Part shown: in pieces, positions 7,755 to 15,360 of the stretch
How positions within the stretch are numbered: the first letter of the stretch is position 1
Layout: the number at the start of each line of letters is the position of its first letter
DNA from: Beijerinckiaceae bacterium
GTDB taxonomy: Bacteria; Pseudomonadota; Alphaproteobacteria; Rhizobiales; Beijerinckiaceae
Direction: 5' to 3'
Length of the DNA: 64,000 nt
Assembly: GCA_024304885.1 (NCBI GenBank)
Contig: JALJOM010000003.1
Location: 252,296 to 316,295 of the forward strand
The notes under the pieces: generated by a model
The model's database searches: none
Seen by the model: the letters and a program-made list of their open reading frames with translations, nothing else
What the model was told of the DNA's origin: nothing
Made by a program: the position numbers and the translations under genes

Positions 7755-8156
7755 ATGGAAACCGAGGAGGCGGTATTGCGACGCGAAGAGCGGCATTGCA
7801 GGCGGCTCCGCGACCCGAGCGGAGCCACGCGGAAGGTCACTATCTCGGAATGTATCGCGATCGCGGATCTCGTTTCGATCTCGGTATTCCCGGATGGCGT
7901 CCTCCGCGCCGAGCACGAGACGCTGCTCGCGAGCTATCGGTCCAACTTGTGGCGTGGCCCGTCGACCGTGGCGGACATGATCATGCACGATATACGTTGC
8001 TTCCTGGATCTCGGGATAATGCAACGGGCCAAGAATCTAGCAGTCGTACTGTGGCTGTTCTTATCCGAATATCCGCAAGCCGGTTATGTCTGCGTCATGT
8101 GTGAATATTTCCATACGACATGCCAATATCGTGTCGATATCCGATGTGTGAGATGA
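7755..8156 (+). CDS. Unnamed small protein, paralogue of the protein at 26342-26713
   Basis: I do not recognise a named family. Residues from TISECIAIADL to FLSEYPQA align without a gap over 80 residues to the minus-strand protein at 26342-26713. By hand I count about 28 identities, including A.HE.LL.SY, D.R.FLDLG, VL and LSE. Two paralogues with such conserved blocks argue that both are real. The domain looks all-helical and cytoplasmic. The start is uncertain: ATG 7755 gives 133 residues, but the family core begins about 20 residues later. The stop overlaps the next ATG by four bases (ATGA), suggesting coupling. Confidence 0.6.
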   Translation: METEEAVLRREERHCRRLRDPSGATRKVTISECIAIADLVSISVFPDGVLRAEHETLLASYRSNLWRGPSTVADMIMHDIRCFLDLGIMQRAKNLAVVLWLFLSEYPQAGYVCVMCEYFHTTCQYRVDIRCVR

Positions 8157-8392
8157 ACATGCAAGATGATCCCTTTCTCGGCATGTGCGCTTGGGCCGAG
8201 ACCACGGAAACCTCGGATTTCTTGTCGATAACTTTTTTCATAATGACGAGGCGATTGTGCCGTCACCTGGAGAAGCTGGACGCGCTCCCGTTGGACGAGC
8301 GTTTCGATTTCCAGGTCTTTTTCGGCTGCAAGGAATTCCTCTACCTCGGTAAATCGAGTAGTGGCTCCGCCCTGTGGACCGACCTCGCGTGA
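8153..8392 (+). CDS. Hypothetical protein coupled to the preceding gene
   Basis: A 79-residue ORF whose ATG overlaps the stop of the preceding gene (ATGA), the main reason to list it. It has no similarity I recognise. Visible features are an acidic start (MNMQDDPFLGMCAWAE), a basic helix (TRRLCRHLEKLDALP) and an aromatic strand (FDFQVFFGCKEFLYLG). Codon use is less GC-biased at third positions than in core genes nearby, so it may be acquired or decaying. Confidence 0.35.
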   Translation: MNMQDDPFLGMCAWAETTETSDFLSITFFIMTRRLCRHLEKLDALPLDERFDFQVFFGCKEFLYLGKSSSGSALWTDLA

Positions 8393-8493
8393 GCCGGATA
8401 GCTCGCGACCAGTCGGGTCGGCGGGTATCCGCATCGACATGGGTCTCGGGGGCAATCTCCAGCGAAGCGGCGGCGCTCCGCTGGACGATGTTC

Positions 8494-8599
8494 CAGGGCG
8501 GGTTTCCGATTCTGTCGAATCGGATAGCCGCTCTGGATTTTTGTTGTGTCGCAATTTGACGACGCGAGGTGGTATCCGCTTCGCTGGAAATTGCGCTCG
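8494..8599 (+). repeat. Class A palindromic repeat (composite with class B)
   Basis: The first arm has TTTCCGATTCTG...GAATCGGA flanked by GCGG/CCGC. The second arm is GGTATCC with GCAATTT/AAATTGC flanks. It joins directly to the class B copy that follows. Confidence 0.75.
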
Positions 8600-8749
8600 A
8601 GCGGGATGCGGAAAAGTTGACACCGGTTTTCCGGCGCAATCGAGTTTACGCAGCTTGCGTAAACTTATCTGCTTATCCCGCTCCGAACTTTTGGAATCGA
8701 TCACGTGTCATGACTTTGGATCGAGTCGATCCAAGGTCATCGTGATCTA
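8598..8749 (+). repeat. Class B palindromic repeat
   Basis: The unit runs from GAGCGGGATG to GTGATCTA. It contains an outer stem GAGCGGGAT/ATCCCGCTC, a TTTACGCA...TGCGTAAA arm and a TTGGATCGA/TCGATCCAA palindrome inside GATCACG...CGTGATC. Nearly the same sequence recurs at 13235-13386 and 42309-42460. Its last three bases are the stop codon of the DUF533 gene. Confidence 0.85.
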
Positions 8750-9580
8750 ATGCGGACCAGCCGCATGGGCCGCGGCAGCTTGTTTGTAGCGCGCGACGAG
8801 ATCCGGATCGAGGGCCAGCGCCTCGGCGAGGCGTTGGAGGAATCGCATCTCGGGCTCCGACGAGGCGACGAGATGTGCGGTGGCATAGACCTCGAGGCCG
8901 AGCTCCTTCGACGACCCCACGCCCTTCGCGATCTCCTCGATCGAGGCGGGATGCTGTATTTCAGCCTCGAGAAACTCGACGGCCTGCGCGTCGAGCCCAC
9001 CTTCCTTCAGTTCGCCGATGATCCTCGCCCGTTCCGACGGATCGACGTCCCCATCGGCGGCCGCGGTCGCGATCATCGCGCGAACCAGTAGAAGTGCGGA
9101 CTCGTCGGTGAGCGCTTCTTCGGAGAATCCGGATTCGCTCGGAGCCGCTGTCAATTGCTCGAGGCCCGGCACGCCTTCTGTCAGGGGGCGTCCCTCCTGG
9201 TAGTTCCGGTATGCCTTGTAGGCGAGGCCACCGATTGCGGCGAGGCCTCCCAGCTTGACGGCTTTCATGGTCGCCTCTCGGCCGCCTTTGGTGCCGAGCA
9301 GAAGAGCCGCGAGCCCGCCGAGGGCGGCTGTGGTTCCGGCCGGGTTCTGCTCGACGATTTCCCGAGCCTTGCCGATGTAGCCCGATGCGCCTGTGCCTTG
9401 AAGCCTGTCCTGAACCTGTTCGAGCGCCCCAGAAACCGCGGCCGAGGTCTGATCGGCCATATCCGAAGCCGCCTGCTTGCCCCGTTCGAGGGACTCCTTG
9501 GCGGCATCGGCAATGGCTTGGGCGTGCGGGCCGAGATTGCCTTGCGTGAGCGCGTTCAAGAGTTCCTTCGCGTTGAGCAT
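8747..9580 (-). CDS. DUF533 / TerB-like protein
   Basis: The 277-residue product starts at an ATG preceded by GGAGAG. Residues 1-70 are helical and polar (MLNAKELLNALTQGN, then a QTSAAVSGALEQVQDR region). Residues 85-125 are Gly/Ala-rich and weakly hydrophobic (AALGGLAALLLGTKGGREA). Residues 165-270 match the DUF533/TerB-like helical domain (LLLVRAMIATAAADGDVDPS with an EF-hand-like acidic run, then EVYATAHLVA). Homologues such as YebE are inner-membrane associated and stress-linked, without a defined activity. The TAG stop lies in the end of the adjacent class B repeat, so its last residues may differ from orthologues. Confidence 0.82.
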   Translation of the reverse strand: MLNAKELLNALTQGNLGPHAQAIADAAKESLERGKQAASDMADQTSAAVSGALEQVQDRLQGTGASGYIGKAREIVEQNPAGTTAALGGLAALLLGTKGGREATMKAVKLGGLAAIGGLAYKAYRNYQEGRPLTEGVPGLEQLTAAPSESGFSEEALTDESALLLVRAMIATAAADGDVDPSERARIIGELKEGGLDAQAVEFLEAEIQHPASIEEIAKGVGSSKELGLEVYATAHLVASSEPEMRFLQRLAEALALDPDLVARYKQAAAAHAAGPH

Positions 9581-9617
9581 GTGCTTCTCTCCTTCGAGTA
9601 AAGGCAAGCGCCAGCTG

Positions 9618-9754
9618 GAGCAATTTCCGGCGAGCCGGACACCGGTTCGCATATCGATCTCGATGTTTCGATAGATCGACATCGATACGAAATTGCGACA
9701 AAACAAGAATGTAGAGCGGGTTTCCGATTCCGTCGGATCGGAAACCGCTCTAGG
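9618..9754 (+). repeat. Class A' palindromic repeat (long variant)
   Basis: Two class A arms (GAGCAATTTCC...GAAATTGC and GCGGGTTTCCGATTC...GATCGGAAACCGC) enclose an extra inner palindrome, ATCTCGATG...CATCGAT. The inner palindrome is also found near 43160-43195 and 47680-47725. Confidence 0.8.
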
Positions 9755-9834
9755 TCGAACGCTGACGAGATTGTGCTATTATTGGATGGGTCAATGATCC
9801 GATCGGAACACATTTCGGCTAGAGCGGGTTCCGA

Positions 9835-10132
9835 TCAGAATGCATCAAAACCTGCGGTGGCGAAGAAGTTCGTGCATTCGGTGGGCGTGAAGCAATCGAC
9901 GAGGCGGCCGATCCCATTCCACAGTCCCGTGACGGTGCAGTCATTGCGAGCGAAGCGCGGCGATCGGCGGCCTTGCGCAGATGCGCTTCGAGCTTGGAGA
10001 ACGCTTTCTCGATCGGCGAAGCGAGCCAGAGGCTCCGCCGAGCGAAGGTCGGTGGAGTGGCGAGTGGAGGTTTGAAGTCCGGGCTGTAGGGCGGCAGGTA
10101 GAGAAGGCTCGCGCCGGCGGCCTCGATGTGAC
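9835..10132 (-). pseudogene. IS630-family transposase remnant (C-terminal part)
   Basis: Reading the minus strand in pieces gives IEAAGASLLYLPPYSPDF, then SPIEKAFSKLEAHLRKAADR, then in another frame GLWNGIGRLVDCFTPTECTN. These are consecutive blocks of the IS630 DDE domain C-terminus. An extra run of about 18 codons splits SPDF from PIE, and a frameshift follows the RKAADR block. No intact gene or inverted ends remain, so the element is dead. Confidence 0.8.
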
Positions 10133-10164
10133 CCGAGCGGCGGTCGCCGCCGAGCGCCTTCGGC

Positions 10165-10250
10165 CGCGCGTCGCCTTGCGACCGTTGCCGAGCTCGAGTT
10201 CGCCCTTGAAGTCCGCGCACCAGAGATCATTGGGCGCCGCGCCGGTGGAC
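10165..10250 (-). pseudogene. IS481-like integrase core fragment
   Basis: On the minus strand the DNA reads APNDLWCADFKGELELGNGR, which is the first catalytic-Asp block of IS481/IS3-type integrases (LWCADFKG). The similarity stops after about 25 codons and the IS630 remnant begins. It is a short piece in a mobile-element graveyard. Confidence 0.6.
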
Positions 10251-10426
10251 TCCTCGACACCCCGCCGTCCGGGCCGATCTCGGCCGGACCTGCCATCGAC
10301 GAGCTTCCCGGCCCCGTCGCGTCCGCCTTCCGCGCGCGATCTGCCCGCGAATTAGCTTCGAAGCAACCCTCGTGATAAGGTGACACGCGTCGAGCGGCAC
10401 CGTCGCGCATCCAGTCCCGTCGCGGC

Positions 10427-10975
10427 ATGAACGTATTCCATTACGGCAGCATCCCGAACCTGATCACGCTCGGCCGCCTGGCACTCGTGCCGGTGATCGT
10501 CGCGATGATCACGGCGGAGCGCTGGACGGAGGTCTTCGTTTTCTTCGTGATCGCGGGACTCTCTGACGCGCTCGACGGCTGGATCGCCAAGACCTTCGAT
10601 CTCAAGACCGTTCTCGGCGCCTATCTCGATCCGCTCGCCGACAAGGCTCTCTTGGTCTCGATCTATGTGGCGCTCGCGATCGTCGGTGCGGTGCCGCCTT
10701 GGCTCACCATCCTCGTCGTCTCCCGCGACCTGATGATCATCGGGGCCTTCATGGTCTCCTGGTTCCTCGACAAGCCGATGGCCGTGCGTCCGATCCTCGT
10801 CTCGAAGCTGAATACCGCGGCGCAGATCGGCTTCGCGGCGGCGGTCATCGCCGTCAAGGCCTTCGAGATTCCGGTCGGCATGTGGTTCGACATCGGTGCC
10901 TATGGTGTCGCGACGCTGACGTTCGTTTCGATGGGCGCCTATTTCGCGCAATGGGTCCGGCACATGAGCCTGTGA
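10427..10975 (+). CDS. pgsA: CDP-diacylglycerol--glycerol-3-phosphate phosphatidyltransferase-like enzyme
   Basis: A 182-residue inner-membrane CDP-alcohol phosphatidyltransferase with about five or six hydrophobic helices. The signature is D47xxD50G51xxA54K55, G64, D68, D72 (SDALDGWIAK then LGAYLDPLADK), which binds the metal and CDP group. A Lys replaces the usual Arg after DGxxA. PgsA-type enzymes make phosphatidylglycerophosphate, the precursor of phosphatidylglycerol. Size and N-terminus (IPNLITLGRLALVPV) fit PgsA, though a cardiolipin-synthase-like CDP-alcohol enzyme cannot be excluded. The AI-2E permease and hdaA follow on the same strand. Confidence 0.8.
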   Translation: MNVFHYGSIPNLITLGRLALVPVIVAMITAERWTEVFVFFVIAGLSDALDGWIAKTFDLKTVLGAYLDPLADKALLVSIYVALAIVGAVPPWLTILVVSRDLMIIGAFMVSWFLDKPMAVRPILVSKLNTAAQIGFAAAVIAVKAFEIPVGMWFDIGAYGVATLTFVSMGAYFAQWVRHMSL

Positions 10976-11111
10976 AGGTTCGCGCGAAGTGCACGACAGC
11001 GCGACGCCTGGAGCATTCTTCCGGCGAGGGGATCGCGGTTGGTGTCGCGAGAATGCGACGCGCGAGGATGGCGAGCTGCACGCCGAGCAGCTGTCGCGAA
11101 AGGTGTGGGCG

Positions 11112-12224
11112 ATGCGGGTCCAATGGCAGATCGCGTTCTGGGGCGGGTCCTTCCTGTTCTTCGTCCTGATGCTCTGGCTGTTCAGCGGCGTCCTCCTGCC
11201 GTTCATGGCCGGGCTCGCGCTCGGCTACCTCCTCGATCCCGTCGCGGACCGGCTGGAGAAGCTCGGGCTCGGGCGGCTCGCCGCCACGCTCGTGATCATG
11301 GGCACCTTCATGCTGGGGTTCATCCTCGTCTTCGTCCTCGTCGCGCCGATCCTCGGCCGCCAGCTCACGATGTTCATCGAGGCGCTGCCGGCCTATGTCG
11401 CCACGTTGCAGGAGCTGATCTCCCAGGTCAGCCGGCAGGTCTCGCAAGAATACGGCGCCTTCCTGTCCGAGAAGCTCGGCCTCGAGCTGCCGACGCCGAC
11501 GGATATCCGCAGCTCGACGAGCGATCTCCTCGGCCAGGCGACGCAATGGGCGGCCTCCCTCCTGAGATCGGTCTGGACCAACGGGACGGCGCTCGTCGGC
11601 CTGATGTCGCTCCTCTTCGTGACCCCGGTCGTCGGCTTCTACATGCTGCTCGACTGGGACAAGCTCGTCGTGACCATCGACAACCTCGTGCCGTTGCGCC
11701 ATCGCGAGACGGTGCGCATGCTCGCGCGCGAGATCGATGCCGCGCTCGCGGGCTTCCTCCGCGGCCAGTCGCTCGTCTGCCTGTTTCTCGGCTTCTGGTA
11801 CGGGACCGGGCTTTCGTTGATCGGGCTGAATTTCGGACTGTTGATCGGAATCTCGGCGGGGCTCCTGAGCTTCATCCCCTATATCGGGTCCCTGACCGCG
11901 CTCGTCCTCTCCTCGGCGATCGCGATCGTCCAGGGCTGGCCGAGCTGGAACCTGCTCGCCATGGCGCTCGGCGTCTTCCTGACCGGCCAGTTCCTCGAGG
12001 GCAATATCCTGTCTCCGAAGCTCGTCGGCGATTCCGTCGGGCTTCACCCGGTCTGGCTGATCTTCGCGCTGCTCGCGTTCGGCAGCATGTTCGGATTCAC
12101 CGGTCTCATCGTGGCGGTGCCCCTTGCGGCCGCCACGGGGGTGGTGCTGCGCTTCGCGGTGTCGCGCTACCGTGAAAGCAAGCTCTATCGAGGTGTCGGC
12201 GAGGAAAGCCTGCCCCACGGATAG
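11112..12224 (+). CDS. AI-2E family transporter (PerM-like permease)
   Basis: The 370-residue inner-membrane protein has paired N-terminal helices (IAFWGGSFLFFVLMLWLFSG). A soluble segment of about 130 residues follows (MFIEALPAYVATLQELISQV). The conserved C-terminal helix group includes GLLIGISAGLLSFIPYIGS and FLEGNILSPKLVGDSVGLHP. These are signature regions of the AI-2E/PerM family, whose members export small molecules or drive sodium efflux; substrate is unknown here. I place the start at 11112 because upstream codons to 10989 are polar and do not match the family. It ends one base before the hdaA start, so the two are probably cotranscribed. Confidence 0.88.
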   Translation: MRVQWQIAFWGGSFLFFVLMLWLFSGVLLPFMAGLALGYLLDPVADRLEKLGLGRLAATLVIMGTFMLGFILVFVLVAPILGRQLTMFIEALPAYVATLQELISQVSRQVSQEYGAFLSEKLGLELPTPTDIRSSTSDLLGQATQWAASLLRSVWTNGTALVGLMSLLFVTPVVGFYMLLDWDKLVVTIDNLVPLRHRETVRMLAREIDAALAGFLRGQSLVCLFLGFWYGTGLSLIGLNFGLLIGISAGLLSFIPYIGSLTALVLSSAIAIVQGWPSWNLLAMALGVFLTGQFLEGNILSPKLVGDSVGLHPVWLIFALLAFGSMFGFTGLIVAVPLAAATGVVLRFAVSRYRESKLYRGVGEESLPHG

Positions 12225-12225
12225 G

Positions 12226-13089
12226 ATGGCTGCGATGGCCGACCCGCCTGCCGAGGACGCGCCCGAGGCCGTCCCGCATCCGCGGCAGCTCGCCCTCGAC
12301 CTCGCGCCGGGGCCAAGCTTCGATCCAGAGGACTTTCTCGTCTCGGGATCGAACGAGCGCGCCTATGCGCTCGTGGAGACCTGGCCGGACTGGCCGGATC
12401 CCGTCCTACTCTTGATCGGTCCGCCGGGATCCGGAAAGAGCCATCTCGGCGCCATCTGGGCAGCGAAGGCCGGTGCCCGCCGTGTGTCGGCCACCGGGCT
12501 CGCCGCGGCCGATCTCGATGCTTTCGCAGCGACGCCACTGCTCATCGAGGATCTCGACCGGGCGGGCCTGGATCAGGACGCGTTTGGATCGAATCGATTG
12601 AAACGCATGAACGTGATCGAGTCCGAGAGCGTAGAGCGGGATGTGGGCGGAGGGCCGGTGTCTGCCCTTCCTCGTCCCGCTCTCGTGCAGGCTCCCTTGT
12701 TCCATCTTCTCAACCTCGTGCGTGAGCGCGGCCCCGGGCTGCTTCTCACGGCCCGCACCCCGCCCGAGGCTTGGGGCCTCGCTCTCGCCGATCTCGTCTC
12801 GAGGCTGCGTCTCGCGCCGCGTGCCGAGATCGGCCACCCGGACGACGCCTTGATGCGGGCAGTGCTCGTCAAGCTCCTCGTCGAGCGCCAGCTCGTGGTC
12901 GATACGCGGCTCGTCGACTATGCCGCCCTGCGGCTCGGCCGCTCGCTCGATGCCGCGCGGCGCTTCGTCGAGGAGATCGATCGCCGCGCCTTGTCGCGCA
13001 AGGCGCGGATCACCCGCACGCTGGCCGCAGAGGTCCTCCGCGCGCTGGAGAGCCTCGAGGAGGCGGAGGATCGCACCCCCCGAGCCTGA
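12226..13089 (+). CDS. hdaA: HdaA-type DnaA regulatory ATPase with in-frame repeat insertion
   Basis: HdaA/Hda promotes hydrolysis of DnaA-bound ATP after initiation and works with the DNA clamp. RQLALDLAPGPSFDPEDFLV opens the family domain. The Walker A is GPPGSGKS near residue 67. Walker B-like LLIEDLDR lies near residue 106 and sensor-1-like LLLTAR near residue 170. The N-terminal QLALDL matches a clamp-binding motif. At 288 residues it is about 40 longer than usual. The excess lies between GLD (about residue 115) and ALFHLLNLV-like sequence, and is encoded by a class B palindromic repeat in frame. ATG 12226 is chosen; ATG 12235 is also possible. The insertion sits after Walker B, so activity may be altered. 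Confidence 0.85.
   Translation: MAAMADPPAEDAPEAVPHPRQLALDLAPGPSFDPEDFLVSGSNERAYALVETWPDWPDPVLLLIGPPGSGKSHLGAIWAAKAGARRVSATGLAAADLDAFAATPLLIEDLDRAGLDQDAFGSNRLKRMNVIESESVERDVGGGPVSALPRPALVQAPLFHLLNLVRERGPGLLLTARTPPEAWGLALADLVSRLRLAPRAEIGHPDDALMRAVLVKLLVERQLVVDTRLVDYAALRLGRSLDAARRFVEEIDRRALSRKARITRTLAAEVLRALESLEEAEDRTPRA
12571..12685 (-). repeat. Class B palindromic repeat inside the hdaA coding sequence
   Basis: This segment is an inverted, diverged class B unit. TTTGGATCGAATCGATTGA corresponds to the TTGGATCGA/TCGATCCAA core, ATGAACGTGATCGA follows, and then the outer stem GAGCGGGAT...GTCCCGCTC. It adds about 39 codons without a stop or frame change. Confidence 0.85.
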
Positions 13090-13118
13090 TCGCGCCCGCC
13101 GCCTCGGTGCGCGGGCTC

Positions 13119-13234
13119 ACAGCGGTTTCCGATCCGGCCGAATCGGAAACCGACTCTATATTATTGATTCGGCGTTATTGATTCGGCGCAGTTCCGCGAC
13201 GCGAAGTGGGATCCAACTCGCTGGAACTTGCTCG
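13119..13234 (+). repeat. Class A palindromic repeat (composite with class B)
   Basis: It begins AGCGGTTTCCGATCC...GAATCGGAAACCG. A small internal duplication of ATTGATTCGGCG follows, then the second arm GCGAAGTGGGATCC. It joins directly to a class B unit, the same arrangement as at 8494-8749. Confidence 0.8.
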
Positions 13235-13386
13235 AGAGCGGGACGAGGAAAAGTGGACACCGGTTTTCCGGCGCAATCGCGTTTACGCAGATTGCGTAAA
13301 CTTATCTACCTATCCCGCTCTGAACTTTTGGACTCGATCACGTTTCATGACCTTGGATCGAGTCGATCCAAGATCATCGTGATCTA
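13235..13386 (+). repeat. Class B palindromic repeat
   Basis: A near-complete copy running from GAGCGGGACGAGG to GTGATCTA. Its final CTA is, on the minus strand, the TAG stop of the following secreted-protein gene. Confidence 0.85.
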
Positions 13387-14010
13387 GGGGCCGACGTAGC
13401 GGATGGTACGGCCCTTCGGGTCGGTGATGAGGAGGCCGCCGTCCTCTTGCGCGGCTGCCGAGCGTCCCGTGACGAGGCTTCGCGCGGGCTCGGCGCGGGC
13501 CGCGCCGGTGCCGCGAGCATCGAGCGCCGCGAGCGCGGCGCGCTCCTGCTTGCCGAGCCCTTTGACCTCGCTGAGGCGCGCGAAATTCTCGGGCGTATGG
13601 CGATTGCCGCGCGGCCCGGTGAAAATCCGGATCCCGTTCGGCGTCATGACCGCGTCGCCGCCGCGAAGGCTGCTGTCGTCCATGAAATCCCGCGAGGCCA
13701 GCGGCAGGCCGGAGGGGCGGGAGCGCTCGGCGAGATGGAGCTTGCGGGCAGCCGGGCGAAGCGCCTTCTTCTTCTGCACCGGAGCGGCCCGCTGGACCGG
13801 TTGCTCGGGTTCCTGCCTGAAGGGAGCCCAGAGCGGCGACTTCGGGTTGAACAGGAAATCGAAGAAATCCGCGTGCGCCGGCGCGGGGGCGGCCAGGATC
13901 GCGAGCAGAGAGACGGCGAGCACGGCAGAGCCGCTCCGAAAGGCCGGGGCTCGTCCGAACGAGGCGAAAGGTTCGAGACGCATCGGGCTAACTCGCGCGG
14001 CTGCAGGCAT
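13384..14010 (-). CDS. Hypothetical secreted protein
   Basis: The 208-residue product has a clear signal peptide (hydrophobic VLAVSLLAILAAPAPAHA, cleavage near residue 47 after AHA). DFFDFLFNPKSPLWAPF follows, then a basic, Ala/Arg-rich low-complexity middle and the end GGLLITDPKGRTIRYVGP. It is probably periplasmic. I do not recognise a domain. An internal start at MRLEPF (position 13983) would give a more normal signal peptide. Its stop codon is supplied by the abutting class B repeat. Confidence 0.6.
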   Translation of the reverse strand: MPAAARVSPMRLEPFASFGRAPAFRSGSAVLAVSLLAILAAPAPAHADFFDFLFNPKSPLWAPFRQEPEQPVQRAAPVQKKKALRPAARKLHLAERSRPSGLPLASRDFMDDSSLRGGDAVMTPNGIRIFTGPRGNRHTPENFARLSEVKGLGKQERAALAALDARGTGAARAEPARSLVTGRSAAAQEDGGLLITDPKGRTIRYVGP

Positions 14011-14239
14011 GAAGGCTCCAGATCGGCATGAAGAAACGCTCTCGACTCATCGGTGTGTTCGGGACGACCGCAGTGCGCCGGCTCACGAGGCCCGGCCGTG
14101 CGCGTGCAGCCTCGGCTCTGCTAACGCGCGAGATCGCCGAAGAGTTCGCCGCCGGGACCCCGAGATTTCTCGGAAGGGGGTGCAACGCACCCGAACGATC
14201 CTGCGGAGCTCCCGAGGCGATTGCCCGCCGGAGCAGCCT

Positions 14240-15115
14240 TCAGGCACCGCGCAAGATCCGCTCGTATTCCTCGCGCACGAGGGGAGCGCCATAGCGCCGC
14301 TCGAGCCGCAGGATCGTGAAATGGCCGTGCGCGACGGTCTGGAAATGATCGACGAAGGCGTAGTTGATGGCAGCGCCCGTGGCGGCACCGATGACGGGGA
14401 TCGCCTGGGCGGCGAGCTTCTGGGACACCGCCGCACCGAACCGCGCCGAGATCATCGCGAGATAGCGCGCGAGGAACGACGAAGCTTCGGTCGCCGAGCC
14501 GCGGCCGAGATAGAACCGCGCGGCCTCGCCGACGGTCGTCGCCAGCAGGGCCCGGATCGCGAAATATCCGGCGTCGAGGATTGCCTCGTCCTCGAGCCCG
14601 ACCGCGGCTGCGGGCGCCGCGCGTCCGCCGCCGAGGCCGAAGACGGCGAGGCAGGCCAGCATGGTCGCGGGGTCGCCGAGGTCCTCGCCCTCGTTGCGGG
14701 CGATATCGGCGATCGAGCGGAGCATGATCGTCGTCGTGAAGGGGAGCTCGACGAGAAGGCTCGACAGGCCGAAGGCCCCGCCGGCACCTCCGGCCAGCGC
14801 GGCGATGCCTTTGTGGAACCCACGACGATCTCGTAGCGGCTGCCGGGCCAGGCTCCGGAGCGCGACGTTCAAGGAGGCTTCGAGGGCCGGGCCGGCCACC
14901 CGGCTCGCCATTTGCGAGATATGCGAGGGAATCGGCCAGCGGATGATGCCGACCTCGCGGCGCACCAAGGCGGTGAGCCGTGAGGCGAAGCTATGGCGCT
15001 CGAGCTCTCCGACGGCGCGCAGGAGCGCGTCGCGGTCGTCGGCCGAAAGCCCGCCGTCCCGGCAGGCAACCTCCCGTGCGGGGGACGCCGCGCGGGCCGC
15101 AAGCTCGAAGCTCAT
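14240..15115 (-). CDS. EcsC family protein
   Basis: A 291-residue member of the EcsC family. The central block GFHKGIAALAGGAGGAFGLS then LVELPFTTTIMLRSIADIA and NEGEDLGDPATMLACLAVFG is diagnostic. The closing part (AAQAIPVIGAATGAAINYAF) is a hydrophobic glycine-rich hairpin also shared by the family. EcsC was named from a Bacillus ABC-transporter locus, but its function is unsettled and this copy has no transporter beside it. The protein is amphipathic and likely membrane-associated. It is probably transcribed on its own. Confidence 0.88.
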   Translation of the reverse strand: MSFELAARAASPAREVACRDGGLSADDRDALLRAVGELERHSFASRLTALVRREVGIIRWPIPSHISQMASRVAGPALEASLNVALRSLARQPLRDRRGFHKGIAALAGGAGGAFGLSSLLVELPFTTTIMLRSIADIARNEGEDLGDPATMLACLAVFGLGGGRAAPAAAVGLEDEAILDAGYFAIRALLATTVGEAARFYLGRGSATEASSFLARYLAMISARFGAAVSQKLAAQAIPVIGAATGAAINYAFVDHFQTVAHGHFTILRLERRYGAPLVREEYERILRGA

Positions 15116-15242
15116 GATCGAAACCCTCTCGAGATCGTACCGCTTTTCCGCAAGAGCATAGCGCAGGCCCCACCCCGCACCGATGGAAATATTGGCTGCA
15201 AGCCCCGATGGCCAGAGCCCGAATGCCGAGCGTCCGCGTCCA

Positions 15243-15353
15243 GCGCGGGATGAGGAAAAGTGGATACCGGTTTTCCGCCCGCATCCCGCTCAGTCTTGAG
15301 AATCGATCACGTTCATGAATTTGGATCGGTTCGATCCGAATTCATCGTGATCT
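15243..15353 (+). repeat. Class B palindromic repeat, shortened
   Basis: The outer stem GCGGGATGAGG/CATCCCGC and the terminal GATCACG...CGTGATC palindrome are present. The TTTACGCA...TGCGTAAA middle arm of longer copies is deleted. It lies just downstream of the aldo/keto reductase gene. Confidence 0.8.
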
Positions 15354-15360
15354 CGCCTCG

